From: Neovahlkampfia damariscottae
Lineage: Eukaryota; Heterolobosea; Selenaionea; Neovahlkampfiida; Neovahlkampfiidae
Direction of reading: 5' to 3'
Length of the DNA stretch: 64,000 nt
Assembly: GCA_016618085.1 (NCBI GenBank)
Contig: JABLTG010000057.1
Span: 1-64,000 of the forward strand
Position numbers and translations under genes: made by a program. Positions 10,067-22,755 of this stretch are shown here, piece by piece; positions within the stretch are counted from its first letter, which is position 1, and each line of letters opens with the position of its first letter. A model generated the notes under the pieces. The model did no database searches. It worked only from the letters and a program-made list of their open reading frames with translations, and was not told the DNA's origin.

Positions 10067-13000
10067 TTATTCATTAACTTCAACAATTTCTTCAACTTTA
10101 ACTTCTTGTTCTTCTTTTTCTTGTTCTTCTTGTTCAACTTTAACTTCTTGTTGATCTTCTTCTTGTTTCACATCTTGTTGAACTTCTTGTCGAGTTGGAG
10201 GTGGTACTTGAACTTCATCTTCTGTATATTTATTCAACAATGCAGTTTGATTTTCAGTTTGATTAAATGCAAAACCATGATGATCTTCTTGTTGAACTTT
10301 TACATGAACTTGATCACCTCCATCAATTTTAATTTCTTGAAGTTCTTCACCATTATCAACATTTGTTTGATTAATAACATTTGAACTTGAAGTTGAATTA
10401 TCAATGAGACCTGTTTGATTATCTTCAACTTCTTCATAAATTAAACCAGATGGTTTTATAACAAGATTAATAATAAATTGATACCATTTTTTGTGATGTG
10501 CTCTTTTTGGTGGATGCATTGAATCAATTAATGATGAATATTTTGAAGTAATATAATCTCTTGTTGCTTTATCTGATCTTGTTTCTTGAAGTGAATGATA
10601 TAATCTTGTACAAAATACTCTAGCAAATCCTTTCATTAAAATATCTTTAAATAAACATAAAACGATAACAATTAATAAAGTTAACCAAATTGCTGGAAAT
10701 TGAACCATATCATAAATTTCAAACCAAACAGCAACAAGTGATTGTCTAAGACCACCAAAAATAATGAATAAACCATCATGGAATGAAGTTGCACCACTGA
10801 TGATTCCTTTAAGAAAACTTAACCAACCAGTCCATGATTCAAATGAATTCTTAAATCCTATTGGTGTAATCCAAATTGTTAAAGGCGCCAAAATATGATA
10901 GATAAATAAAATTACAGGATAAACGAATATTGTGAAAAGAACAATTAAAATAAAAACAGGATTCCAATTTGCAACTTCAATTCCAAGTTTTAAAGTAACA
11001 ACAATAATAACACATCCCATAATTAAAGTACCCATCATTCTATGAGTTATTGTATGACCAAGATTTCCAAGCATTGAATATTCAAGTGCTAATTGAGGTA
11101 CAAAAAAACAAATTGCAGAATGATAAACTGCATTCAAAAACCATAAAATAAAACGTGGTACATTAAAATAATAACTACGTTGACCAAGAATATATAATTC
11201 TGGAAAATCTTCTGATGTTTGTGTTGAAAGATCTTTATCAAAAAAACTTAAACCTAAAACAGGTAATGATGTCCAAATAACATTATATAATGATAAAATT
11301 TGATTATCAAATAAACTTGTACCACTAAATCCATTAAAAAAAACATAATAAAATTGTGTAAATTGAACAGTTGCATTTTTATAAAAAAAGTATAAAATAA
11401 GTTTTGCAATTCTACGATAAGCATAACGTCCATGAACTAATAAAAGTCTTTGAAGAAATCTAAATTGTGCAATTGCAAAATCAGCTGATCTTGATGCTTG
11501 TTCACCTTCTTCTCCTGAAATACCAACACCAATATGTGCTGCTTGAATCATTGAAACATCATTTGCACCATCACCAATTGCCAATGTAATAACATCACCT
11601 AAATTCATTTTAACTAATTGAACAACTTGTGATTTTTGTAATGGTGAAACACGACAACAAATAACAGATTTACATAACATACATAATTTTAAAAATGATA
11701 TTCTTAATTCTTCTCCATCTTCTAAATAAACATTTTTTAATTTTTTGTCCCAATTTAAAATAACTGATAATGTATCACCATCAACAATTACACCAAAATC
11801 TGTTTCTTTTTCATTTTGTAATTTTGATTTAAGATTAATCATTTCTTCATCAATTTTCTTTTTTAATGTTGATCTTTTTCTATCATTAAGAATAATTTTA
11901 TACATATCATTATCTAACATTGCACAAGCATATCCAATATTAATAGCTGTTTCTTGTTTATCTCCTGTAAGTACCCAAACTTTAATTCCTGCATTTTGTA
12001 ATGTTGAAATTGTTGAAGGTACACCATCTTGTAATTTATCTTCAATAGCAGTTGCACCAACTAAATGTAAATCTGTTTCCATCATTGCAGCAGCATCAGC
12101 CACTTTATCTTTTTTATCTTTTGATAAATCTTTAATTGCAGGTTGCCAATAATTTGTATCCCAATCTTTCCATACTTTTTCATCTAAAATTCTTTCTGCA
12201 CATAATAATGTTCTTAAACCTTCACCACCAAATTTATCTAATAATTCATTTGTTTCTTTTTCATGTTGACTTTCTTTTGACATTAATTTCCAAATAACAG
12301 AATCAGCACCTTTACAATAAACTCTAATTGTACCATCTTCATCTCTAAATATAATTGACATTCTTTTTCTTGTTGAATTAAATTCTAAAATATTTAAAAT
12401 TTTAACAGTATGTTCTTTTCCATCTGGATCTTGATATGAAATTGTATCATGTGTACGTTTTGTGAATTCAAATCCCATATATTTTGCTGCTTTAACAAGT
12501 GCTCCTTCATCAGGTGATGCTGCATTATAAAAAATACCACCATTTTTTTTATCAGGTTCTGGAATAACTGTATGACATACACCAAGAAATTTAAAAAAGT
12601 TTTCAATTTCTTTTCCATTTTTATCTTTTCTATAAGCAAGTTTACTAATTGCAGGATCATAAAATTGAAATCCATCTGCTTCAGGTGACCAATCTTTTGG
12701 TCTATCATCTTCTAATACTTCACCTCTACGAACTGCAGCTGCTCTTCCAATTTCAGTTGTTCCTCTACCATATCCTTTTCCATTAACAGCAAATTTTAAA
12801 AATTCCATTTTATTTTGAGTTAAAGTACCAGTTTTATCACTAAAAACATATTCAACTTGACCAAGTTCTTCAACTAAAGAAGCTGTTTTAACACGTGCAG
12901 GTTTTCCTTCATTTCCATCATCATAAAACATTTTTGCATCATTATTAATCCAAACAACTGCTTGCCATACTTTTGTAAGTTCCATAGTAACATAAAGTGA

Positions 13001-14268
13001 AATTGGAATAAAATTATTGAAAAGAACAAAAAAAGTTACACAAGCTAAATTATTTGTTAAAGATATTTAAACTAACCTGCAATAATATCCATTCCAACAA
13101 ATTTATATTGCCACCATACATACCATTGAGGTTGATAAATTTCAGGTCTTGTAAAAACAAAAAGCCAAATACCCCATCCAACAACACATGTTGTAGCAAC
13201 AAAGATAATAAATGCAAATAATAATAAAATCATATAATTTGTTGTTCTTTCAATTTTACTAACTTTGTGAGGTGTTTCTTTTGAATTTTGCATTAATTTT
13301 GTATCAGTTCCAGCAAAAATACAAACTCCAAGTGTATATTCAGTATTTCTAAGTACAGCACCCTTAAAAATATAAACGTAAAAATAAAATTACTCTAAGA
13401 AGTATATTCTCTGGTGCAACAGGATAAGTATTTCCATTGATAGTAATGTTTCCAGTAAATTCATATAATCTTTCATTTGGAAGTTCACATTCAATTGAAC
13501 CTTCGAACATGTCAAAGTCACTTTCTTTCATATGAGCAGTTTGTGCAACACCTTGACGGTTTTTTAAATTTGTTTCACCATCTAAAGAAGCAGTTTGAAT
13601 GTAGCACAAAGATTGAGGTTCAGTAGAATGAAGTAAAACCATATCACAAGGAAATTGTTTTTCACTCATAGTTTTGACAATATCTCCAACTTTTATGTTT
13701 TTCCAAGCCACACTTTTCCACATACCATTTCGAAGAACTTGAGCACTTGTGTTATTCATTTTAACGTCAGAAAATGACCTAAACTATTTAAAAAAAAGAA
13801 AAATTTAAAAAAACTAAACTATCATACCAAATCTTCAATACCATCTTTGATAAGTGTAATGCCCATGAAAAGAATGAGTGGTGTTACTGTACCCCATCTT
13901 CCAGTTGGTGACCATGGTGTAAAGACCTGTGTTTATGTTTAGTTGAAAAATTAAGTTACTTGTAAAATTGAAATGAGTAAAAAGTAAAGGTTAGCAATTC
14001 TCATAAACTGTTCGAGTATATTTTGTATAACGAACGTATACCAACGATATTTTGTAGTTCTGACATAGTTTCCTTTGTATTTGAATTCTTTTTGTGTTTT
14101 TCTTGAGTCATTACAATAAATTGTACGTGTTGTTGGAGGAATCTAAAGAAGGGTGTTAATTTTTTTTTTCGGTTAAACTCGTTTCAAAATTTTGACACAT
14201 ATAAGTGTCTTCAATGCACCCCATAACCATTCAAAAGCATGTACAAACAAATCAACGATGAAGCTCAT
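10067..14268 (-). CDS. P4-type ATPase (phospholipid flippase)
   Basis: Moves phospholipids from the outer to the cytosolic leaflet. The N-terminal exons give MSFIVDLFVHAFEWLWGALK, then IPPTTRTIYCNDS and RTTKYRWYTFVIQNILEQF with NLYFLLISILQ. The A-domain DGETNLKNR is at about 13570. TM4 has the P4-typical FNNFIPISLYVTMEL. The phosphorylation motif is DKTGTLTQNKMEF, then KGADSVIW, the hinge GDGANDVSMIQ and the GVGISGEEG region, followed by six membrane spans. The C-terminal tail is unusually Glu/Gln/Val-rich (EEDQQEVKVEQEEQEKEE). Introns are short and lie mainly in the 5' third (near 12980-13076, 13290-13390, 13768-13828, 13927-13965 and 14143-14200). P4-ATPases normally pair with a CDC50 subunit; none is in this window. 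Confidence 0.93.
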
Positions 14269-14585
14269 TGTTGTTTGTGTTCGTTAAAATAACAAATCAA
14301 CTTCAGTGAAGTTGACCAATCAAAAACATTTCATATAAACGGTAAAATTTTCACAAATCAACTCATTTTATGCTGTTTTTTCAGTTTTAAGACCAAACTG
14401 AAAGGAGTCAAAGAATCGAGTCAAAAAACTAAAACAAAAAATAGCTCAGGAGTAACAATTGATAAAAGATCATTGAAATATATTCTCTATCTTGGGTGTT
14501 CATCATTATTGCCTTTCGTTCAAATAAATATAATTGTCTAAAATTTTAACACAACAAAAATTTATGGTAATCATCCAATCAAAAC
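14269..14585. other. 317-bp divergent intergenic region with hairpin sequences
   Basis: The region lies between the flippase start and the kelch gene start. It holds the inverted repeat AACTTCAGTGAAGTT near 14300-14314, CCAAT at 14317-14321 serving the flippase and at 14575-14579 serving the kelch gene. It also holds a perfect 9-bp stem, TTTCAGTTT at 14379-14387 with AAACTGAAA at 14395-14403 around a 7-nt loop. No reading frame is evident. The hairpin could belong to an unannotated small RNA; this is only a possibility. Confidence 0.4.
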
Positions 14586-15568
14586 ATGACCGAAAAAACA
14601 GTTGAGTTTGAATCAAGAATCCTTCAAGAAAGAATTCATCCAATATCTCTCCATTCTACAGTTGAATACAATGATAAATTATATGTTTTTGGTGGTGTGG
14701 ATACTTTCATAATTCCTCAAAATAAATTCATATCTGTGGATAAAAAAACTTTAGAAACTGAAGAGATTGTGACAAAACAAAAAACACCCTTAGAAAGATG
14801 TGGTCATATATCATTTATACACGAGGATAAAATGTATGTTCATGGTGGAAAACAACATGGAGAATTATTTGACGAAACTTTGATTTACGACTTTAAAGAA
14901 AAAGAATGGAAGGAAACAACTTTAGGATCTGAAAATATTTTAGGAGCAAGATGTTTTCATTCTTGTAAAATTTTTATTTTTCTAATTTTGAAGGTGTCAT
15001 TTTAAAAAATCAATTATTTGTATTTGGAGGCATCACAAAAAACCATACAAAAAATTATTTTTTCAAATTTGATTTTTCTGAAGATAAATGGACAGAAATT
15101 GAAATTGAATCATCTCCAGAACAAAGATTTGGGCAATCAATGAATTTAAAAGATGATTCAAAAATTATTTTATTTGGAGGAGAATGTAAATCAGAATTTT
15201 ATAATGATATACATCAATATGATATTGAAAATAATAAATGGGAACATATAAAGCCAGAAAATACAGAAATAATTCCAGCTGGTCGCTCAAAACATTCTTC
15301 TTTTTTACTTGATGATTGTCTTTGGATATTTGGAGGTCATTTAGGAAATGGAATTTATAAAAATGAATTATTTAAGTTTAATTTTAAAACAAAACTTTGG
15401 AGTGAAGTTCATTTTAAAGGATTTCCTTTGGCTGGTCAGGGAATGTCAATCATACCAATAAATGAAAAAAGTTTTTATATTCTCGGTGGTCATAAAGGTA
15501 CTTTAGTTGGTACAGGTGATTGTGAAAATAGTATTATAATTTTACAAAAATTTGAAGAAGAAAAATAA
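14586..15568 (+). CDS. Kelch-repeat protein
   Basis: About 318 residues made almost wholly of kelch repeats, a beta-propeller used for protein binding. Seen repeats include KLYVFGGVDTF, KMYVHGGKQHGE, QLFVFGGITKN, KIILFGGECKS, CLWIFGGHLGNG and SFYILGGHKG, with the usual paired RCGHIS / GRSKHSS motifs and downstream Trp residues (DKWTEIEI, NKWEHIKP, KLWSEVHF). One 29-nt intron is inferred near 14969-14997. No F-box, BTB or other partner domain is attached. CCAAT lies 6 bases before the ATG. Confidence 0.85.
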
Positions 15569-15607
15569 AAAAAAAAAATAAAAAATAATTTTGATTGGTT
15601 GAAAATC

Positions 15608-16198
15608 ATGTTCAGTTCAAAATTGTTAAAGAGAAGTCAATTTTTTATTTCATCACAATACAGAAAATATAATGTTCAATCATTTAAAGAAATGTCAAAT
15701 CAATATTTCAATAGAATATATTTACCTTTGAGTTATTACATACCAGAAGTTGATGTTTGTTTTTTTATATAAAAATACTAAATATTTTTGAAAAAGAAAG
15801 ATTACATAAAATATAATTTTGATAAAGATGAAAGTAATATGATTTTGGGTTTTGGTTCAAAAGGAACATTTATTGTATCCAGAAAAGACTTTGAAAACAA
15901 AATATTTCTTTCTTCACCAATTTCAGGAAGTCATCATTATTATTTTGATAATGGTAAATTTGTTTCAAAAACAGATTCAAATGATGAATTATTAGTTACA
16001 TTAAAAAAAGAAATTGATTCTTTATTTTCATGTGATATTAACTTTGAAGAATTAGAAAAAAAATATATTGCGATTGAACAAGCTGATATAGATCAACAAA
16101 AACGATTTTTAACATTACCACCTGAAATTGCTTCATTTGAAGCTGAAGGTACTCTCGAAGGTTTACCAAAATCATTCATGGACAGATACTTGAAATAA
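15608..16198 (+). CDS. Frataxin-like mitochondrial protein
   Basis: Frataxin is the small iron-binding activator of mitochondrial Fe-S cluster assembly. The N-terminus MFSSKLLKRSQFFISSQYRK is basic, hydroxylated and free of acidic residues, as expected for a mitochondrial presequence. One intron of about 43 nt near 15754-15796 joins to a core GSKGTFIVSRKDFENKIFLS and SPISGSHHYYFDNGKFV, which matches the frataxin pattern G.YVINKQ.PNKQIWLSSP. It is followed by a Leu/Glu helix (DELLVTLKKEIDSLF). After the core there is a C-terminal extension of about 55 residues (ASFEAEGTLEGLPKSFMDRY) not typical of frataxin. The family call rests mainly on the sheet motif, so moderate confidence. Confidence 0.65.
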
Positions 16199-16327
16199 AT
16201 TTTATTATTACATAATTGGTTATTTATTGTAAAAGAATGATTCAGTGGAATAAATCCTGAAAACAATACTTCAAGTTGAAAACTAAGTTTTATTCTTTTC
16301 ACACGACCAATAATAACTGTCTGAGTC

Positions 16328-18183
16328 TTATTGTTTCATTTTTTTTTGTTTTCTTCTTTGAACAATTCTAAATGGTATTCCATGTAATTGAAATTCTTCT
16401 CTAATAGCGTTCACCAATTGTTTTTCAAAAGGTTTTGAAATTTCTTTTTTTTTTTTTTTTTAAAATGTTAAATCTTACTTGGTGCTTTTGAAAAGAAGAG
16501 GGCAAATTTTGGAGGTCTTTTTTCAACTAATTAAGATATTAATACAATTAAAAAATACTTTGACTTATGTATTGAATTTTTGCTTCAGCTTGAGAAGTGA
16601 ATTGTTGTGAATCCAAAAATTTTTGAAAGAATCTATTTAATCTACCTGTTGATATTCTGGAATCCCATCTTTCATAAGTTTCAATTGATTTTTTTAATAA
16701 TAGTTCTAAATTTTTTCCAGTGAGAGCACTTGTAACAACTACAGAAACACCTTTTATTTGTGACAGTGATGTTGTAATCTTATGTTCAATTTTATCTGCA
16801 ATTTCAAAAGGATTTGTAATTAAATCCCATTTATTTGCTGCTATAATTAAAGATCTACCTTCTTTTTCAACCATAGATGCAATTTGTAAATCTTCATGAG
16901 TCAAAGGCATTTGTGCATCAACAACTAAAATAACTGTATTTGAATAATCAATTGTTTTTTTTGTATCTTTTAATGAACTTTTCTCAATTCTATTATCAAT
17001 ATATTTCTTTTTTCTTAAACCAGCAGTATCTGCTAACAATATACTTTTACCTTCAAATAAACATTTTAATTGAATTGTATCTCTTGTTGTTCCTGGTACA
17101 TCAGATACAACAACTCTATCTGTTCCTATCAAATTATTGAATAAAGTACTCTTTCCGACATTAGTTCTATTTAAAAATAAGTAAATTAAACTTCTTCAAA
17201 CCTTCCTACTATTGATAATCTCATAATTTCATCTAATTCTATTTTTTCTTTATCTTCATCATTATGTGAATCTAATATATGTTGACTTGGTAATTTTCTA
17301 TTTTTCAATTGATTCAATAAAAAAAGTGGTCGAATCGCTGTTTGTAATTGTTTAAATCCAAAATTTCTTTCTCCTGAAAAGAATATTGGATTTCCAATAC
17401 CCAAAAAATTCTAATTTACTTCAATATATTTTTTGTTTTAACTTACATTTTCTCTTAAATTCTCTTCTTCTTCTTCATTATCTGGAAGAAAATCACATTT
17501 GTTCAAAATGTGTAAAGTTGGAATATCTTTCCTCAAAACATATTTTGCAATTTGATTATCCCAATCTGTTAAACCTGATTTTGCGCTTGTTACTATCAAC
17601 GCAACATGAACTGATTTTAAAACCTCTTCGGTTTGTTTTAAAATATGATGCTTCAAAAAAAAATTGAATAGAACATTTTAAATTACAATATTTTCAGCAC
17701 CTAATACTATTAATTTTGAAATAAAACTAACCTGGTGTATCCTTTGATTGTTTTAAATTTAAATAAACTTACAATGACAGTTAGTTTCATATTATAGAAT
17801 TCCGTTTCATCTTCTTGACAATCAACTGTTGTACCTTCAGTATTATCAGTTATAGCTGAAAAATAAATTTAAAAAAATATCATATTCAAACCATATTGTC
17901 TTCCAATGATTTTATTGTAAATTGTGCTCTTTGTATTAATGAAATAAACAGTTTTTTTACTTTTCCAACCTTTAAATTATTAAATTATAATTAATAAATT
18001 CTTACATTTGGTCTGAAATTATTAAAATATTTGTACAACAAACCTTCCAATTAATGCTACTCTTAAATTTCGATCTTTTACAACCTTCATGGGTGAGTTT
18101 TAATTTAATTTTTTAACTTCTAGTATTGAATACTTTTTAAAGAAAGTATTTTTGTTTCTTATTTTTTTGAAATGAAGAAACAT
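16328..18183 (-). CDS. Der/EngA tandem-domain GTPase, probably mitochondrial
   Basis: Der is a bacterial-type GTPase with two G domains and a KH-like end that works in 50S ribosome assembly; eukaryotic copies are organellar. G domain 1 is spread over small exons: RVALIGRPNVGKSTIYNKII, DTPG, then HILNKCDFLPD. G domain 2 has SVLFNN..GTDRVVVSDVPGTTRD, DTAGLRKK and AANKWDLI with VVVTSALTGKNLE. The C-terminal KH-like part reads RPPKFALFFSKAP and GIPFRIVQRRKQKK. About ten short introns are inferred. The first exon is taken as starting at 18183 because MFLHFKKIRNKNTFFKKYSI is a good mitochondrial presequence and a 33-nt intron then joins it in frame to VVKDRNLRVAL; an alternative start is 18090. A CCAAT element sits between it and the divergent nucleoporin gene. 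Confidence 0.88.
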
Positions 18184-18245
18184 GCAGAAAATAATTAACT
18201 CGAATTTGACCAATTAAATTCATCGTCCAATTGTTGTTTGAATTT
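18184..18245. promoter_or_regulatory. 62-bp divergent promoter with two CCAAT elements
   Basis: Between the Der start (minus) and the Nup160-like start (plus). CCAAT occurs at 18210-18214 and 18227-18231. Confidence 0.5.
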
Positions 18246-21200
18246 ATGTTTCGTGAAGTTTGTCTTACTGAATTTGATCAAAAAAAGGCACCTCATAAGA
18301 CAGTTGACTATAATTTGGATGATGATGATACACTTGAAAATACAAACTATTCACCTGGTTATAGAGTAGTGAACGAATTTGCTGGTTCTCATTGTTTTAC
18401 TGTGCAATTTTCAAAAACTCAAGTAAAAGAAAGAGTTTTAACTTGGTATTTTTTTTTTTAAAATTCATTTAAAAATTATTTAGGAGAGTGAAAAATAACT
18501 GTTTGGAATTACAAGATATTAGTTTACAAGACGAACAAATTGAAAATAATCAATTTGTTTTAAAGGTATAAAATTGAATTTATATTGATAATATTATAGT
18601 TTCCAGCTAAAATTATTCCGGATGTATGTATCGTTGAAGATAAAAAACACTTAGAAAAACCAATTTATATTTTTGTTGTTACATCAAAAAGAACTATTCA
18701 TAGAATCACAATTAAACAAACTAATTTTATAAATAATTCATCAAAGGTAATTCATAAATTTATAAACTTAAAACTTACATTTAGAAACAAGAAAAGTTTT
18801 CAATTCTTCAAAGTTTATCAAATTTAGACGTTTTATCTTTTTCAATTCAATCTTCACCAAGTATTGCTCTTCAGGCTTTGAAATCACTTGACAAAGATAC
18901 TGCAATTATTGGTAGTTCAAATGGTGATTTAATTATTGTCAGATTTAAAGAGGACGACATTTCAGAAGATGAATTGACTTCTTCTTCGTTTGTCACAAAA
19001 ATTTTTGGACCTTTTTGGAAGTAAGTTCAATATTTAATTTTCATAATTTCTGAAAGACATACACAAAATGAAAAAGGAATTGTTGGAATTGAAACTTGCA
19101 CTTTTGATGAAAGAAATTTCATTTTCGCTTATTGTTCTGATTCAAAACTTAGAATTTGGTCATTAGAATCAAAAACAATTATTGGTACAACTGATCTTGG
19201 TGAATTCATGTTAGACTCAGAATGTTTGTTCAAAATATTAAATTAATCTTTTTTTAAAAAGTCAATTATAAACCAATTCGTTTGATAAAATCAGGTATCT
19301 TTGAAGCAGAATTAGTGATATCAATATCAAATATAAATGAAGAAGGTGAAAGAAAAACAATTTTTGATCGTGCTGCTGTGACTTATGAACAGACACAAAA
19401 TGTTGAAGATTCAATTCGTATTGGTTCATATTCAAAAAAAATTATGAACTCTGTAAGTTTATTATTATTTAACATTTGAAAAAGAAAAAACGTTTAGATG
19501 ATTTTGTTGTTTGTGGTGGTAAGATTTGGGGTCTCTGGTAAAAAAAAGCATCATTTTTTTTAATTTCTTCTTTAGGAGCGATAATAAATCATACTCCATA
19601 TTCAATGGAAGTTTTTCTGACTCTGATTCACCAAGTTGGTCAAAAGTTCATACCATTTTAAAAGACCTAAAGTTTCCAGTCCAAGGAAATGCTGTTAATG
19701 AAAATATTGAAGAATATCTGCTCTCTAAAATTCTTGATGGATCAATTTTTCCTTACAAAATTATTCAAAAAGCATTGAACGAAAATACATCTGAAATACT
19801 TTCACCTCAAGAGTTAAGAGATTTAATTAAAAAAGAAATATTTGATTTAGGAAATGATGAATATGAACTAAGGAATGAGACTGAATTATACAGTAATTGG
19901 GAATATTTTTGGAAAAAATGCTTGAAACATTATTTTTCAGAATATACTCCAGTTGGATTTGGTTTACTTCATTCTTCTGGAAGTGTTGGATGCATAAACT
20001 TGGTATGAATTTGAAATATTAAACTCATAACTTTTATAGAATGGAATTACACTATTAAGAACATGTGATGATATTGAAACAATTTGTTTCGATGAAGAAG
20101 AACAAATGAATGTTTTATTTAAATATCTTAATGATTTTGAATCTGTTGAAGATTTAAATATTATTATCACAACAATCAAGAAATTATCAGAATCAATTGA
20201 CTTTGGAGAATTGGTTGAGTTTGAAAATTCACTTCAATATTATGAAACTACAACAGTTTATCATCAAATTTTAATGGCATTCAAAGAGTCCACAGAATCA
20301 AGCTCATTTTTTGGATTATCTTTGAACAAGATTTATGGTATCAAACACCTTGATAAAAAACTTCATATCTTGATGGATTTGTTAAAATTCAAAGAACTTG
20401 ATGATAAAAAAGAAACAAAATCAATATCTTTTAATCATATTAATTTACATCAAAATATTTGTCGACAAATTATTCAAACAAGATTTGAATTTGCAAAGAA
20501 TTTTTTCTTATTTTATAAGTTATTAGAAGGATCAGAAAGAAGATTTTCTAAAGAACAAAAATCTTATCATCACAAAGATGTGGTGGATGATTTATTTACT
20601 ATTTTGGAGAAATATTCAAAAATGAAATGGATTTCACTTCAACAATTAGATTCTTTATCAAATAATAGAACTGATGTTTCAATTCAACTTTCAACTTTAA
20701 ATATTGATGGAAATAATTCGAAGACATTATTAAATTTAATTTTCAGAGATTTACAATCAAAAAATTATTATCAATCACAACAACTTAAAAGAACTTCAGA
20801 TGATTATTCACAAATCATTTTATTTTATTCAATTTCAACAATCCTTTCATTTTTTGAATTCGATGATAAACATAAAAATTCTCTAAAAATTATTGATATT
20901 TGTTCAACTTTATATCAAAATGAACAATTTGCACTTTTAGATGAATATTCAATATTAAATGTCAAAGATATACCTATTTTATCACATTTTCTTGGATTAG
21001 TTTCTCTTAATTTTGGTGTTGCAGGAGATGCAATGAATTATTTCATTCGATCTTCAAATTTATTAGGTAAGTCATTTTTAAATCTAAAAAATGAAAGATC
21101 AACAACATCAAAACCAACAAGAAATTAATATTAAAATATTGGACACTCTAAATATCTCAAACAAAAATAAATCATCAATGAATACTCTATATTGCTATTT

Positions 21201-22624
21201 TACAGGAATTAGAACTTTATGTGAAAAGCATCCAGATTTATCATTGAAATTTACAAAATTAGCATTATTGAATGCTAAAAATAATGAAGACACAGTAAGA
21301 ATATAATATAATTCTAAACATAGTAGTCAATATTATTGTCAAATATTTTTTCTGCATCAATGGAATTTTCTCAATATTTAGAAGCTTATAATGCAATTTG
21401 TATGAATGAAGATAAAAATAGAAAGGATTCTGATTTACACAGATTTATTTCAGTTTTATGTGAAAAAAAAGAATTTTCTTTGTTGCATTCCTTTCCTTAT
21501 TTTCACTTTAATTCAGATTTTGAAAGTATACTTTATCAAAAAGCAAAGAATTCATCAATTTCCAATATATACTATGAAGTTTTATCATCTCATTATGTTC
21601 GTAGATCACAATTTAACAAATCAGCTTCAACAATGTATGAATTTTCAAAAAGAATTGAAAGAGAAGGTATGGGATTAGAAATGCTTTATAAACAAAGAAA
21701 TTCTTTATTATCATCACTCAATTCATTAAAAATGGCTGATTCATCAGAACAATGGTTTTTTGCTCCAAAAATTCAAGAAATTGAAAATTCAAAAAGAGAT
21801 TCTTCAAATTCCTTTTTATTTACAGATTATGAACCAAAACACAAAAAGAGAAATATTACAGAAAAAAATCAAATTATAACATTGACCACTCTTCAAAAAG
21901 AATTATTGATGATTAAATGCAGAATCAAATTATCAAAAACATCAACAGTTGTAATTTCAAACAATATGAATCCAAGTGATATTTTAGGATTATTAGTTTC
22001 ATCTTCATTTTATGATGATGCAATTTCCATTGCAAATTTATTCAAATTGGACAAAAGAATCATTTTTGAAACATTAACAGAAAAATGTTGCATTTCTAAA
22101 TTATCTTCATCAATATTACAGTAAAACAATTGACATATTAATTCACATTTTTTAGATTGAATATAGAAAGAGATTTTTGTGAAATTTTTGAAAATGATGA
22201 AGAAACTGAAGAAAGTTTATCACAAGGATGGAAATTAATTCAATATTATTTGACAAAATATGATTCAGTTGATACTAATTTTGAATATCATTCAATTGTA
22301 CTCAGAAAAATACTTTCAATTAAAAGTGATTTTGAAGTACCACAATGGTTAATTAAATCCATAAAATATTTTGATCCAACTTCTTTGATCAGAATTTATA
22401 CAGATTTTTCATTTTTAGAAAAAGGAATGAAAGTTGTGAATGAATATTTAATTTGGAAACTTGAAAAAGAAAAATCAGAAACCTTCAAAAGTAATGCTTC
22501 AATTCCTTTTACAAGAATTGATTTCTTAACACAAGAAGTCAACAAAATTGACAAAAATGAATTTGAAGAAATCAAAATTGAATACAAAGAGAATTTGAAA
22601 CGTTACATTGAATCAATTCAATAA
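18246..22624 (+). CDS. Nup160/Nup120-like nucleoporin of the Y complex
   Basis: A large protein of roughly 1,250 residues over about ten exons with introns near 30 nt. The N-terminal half is beta-propeller-like: CIVEDKKHLEKPIYIFVVTS, AIIGSSNGDLIIVRF and especially RNFIFAYCSDSKLRIWSLES, which matches the Nup160 segment ending in C-R-D-H-K-L-R-x-W. The C-terminal half is alpha-helical (LFYKLLEGSERRFSKEQ, FLGLVSLNFGVAGDAMNYFI, QYLEAYNAICMNEDKNRKDS), as in the alpha-solenoid of this nucleoporin. Nup160 anchors the outer ring of the pore. The identification rests on the CSDSKLRIWS motif, the length and the propeller-solenoid layout; other WD/solenoid proteins cannot be fully excluded. Confidence 0.6.
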
Positions 22625-22755
22625 ACATTATTTTTTATTTATTCCTCTTTTATTTTTAACCTGATGATTTGTCAGTATTCCACCAATAAAACAATTCGAC
22701 ATTCTAAAATAATTTCATTGGTGCGTTGCTTTCATCATAAAACTCCGATTAGAAC

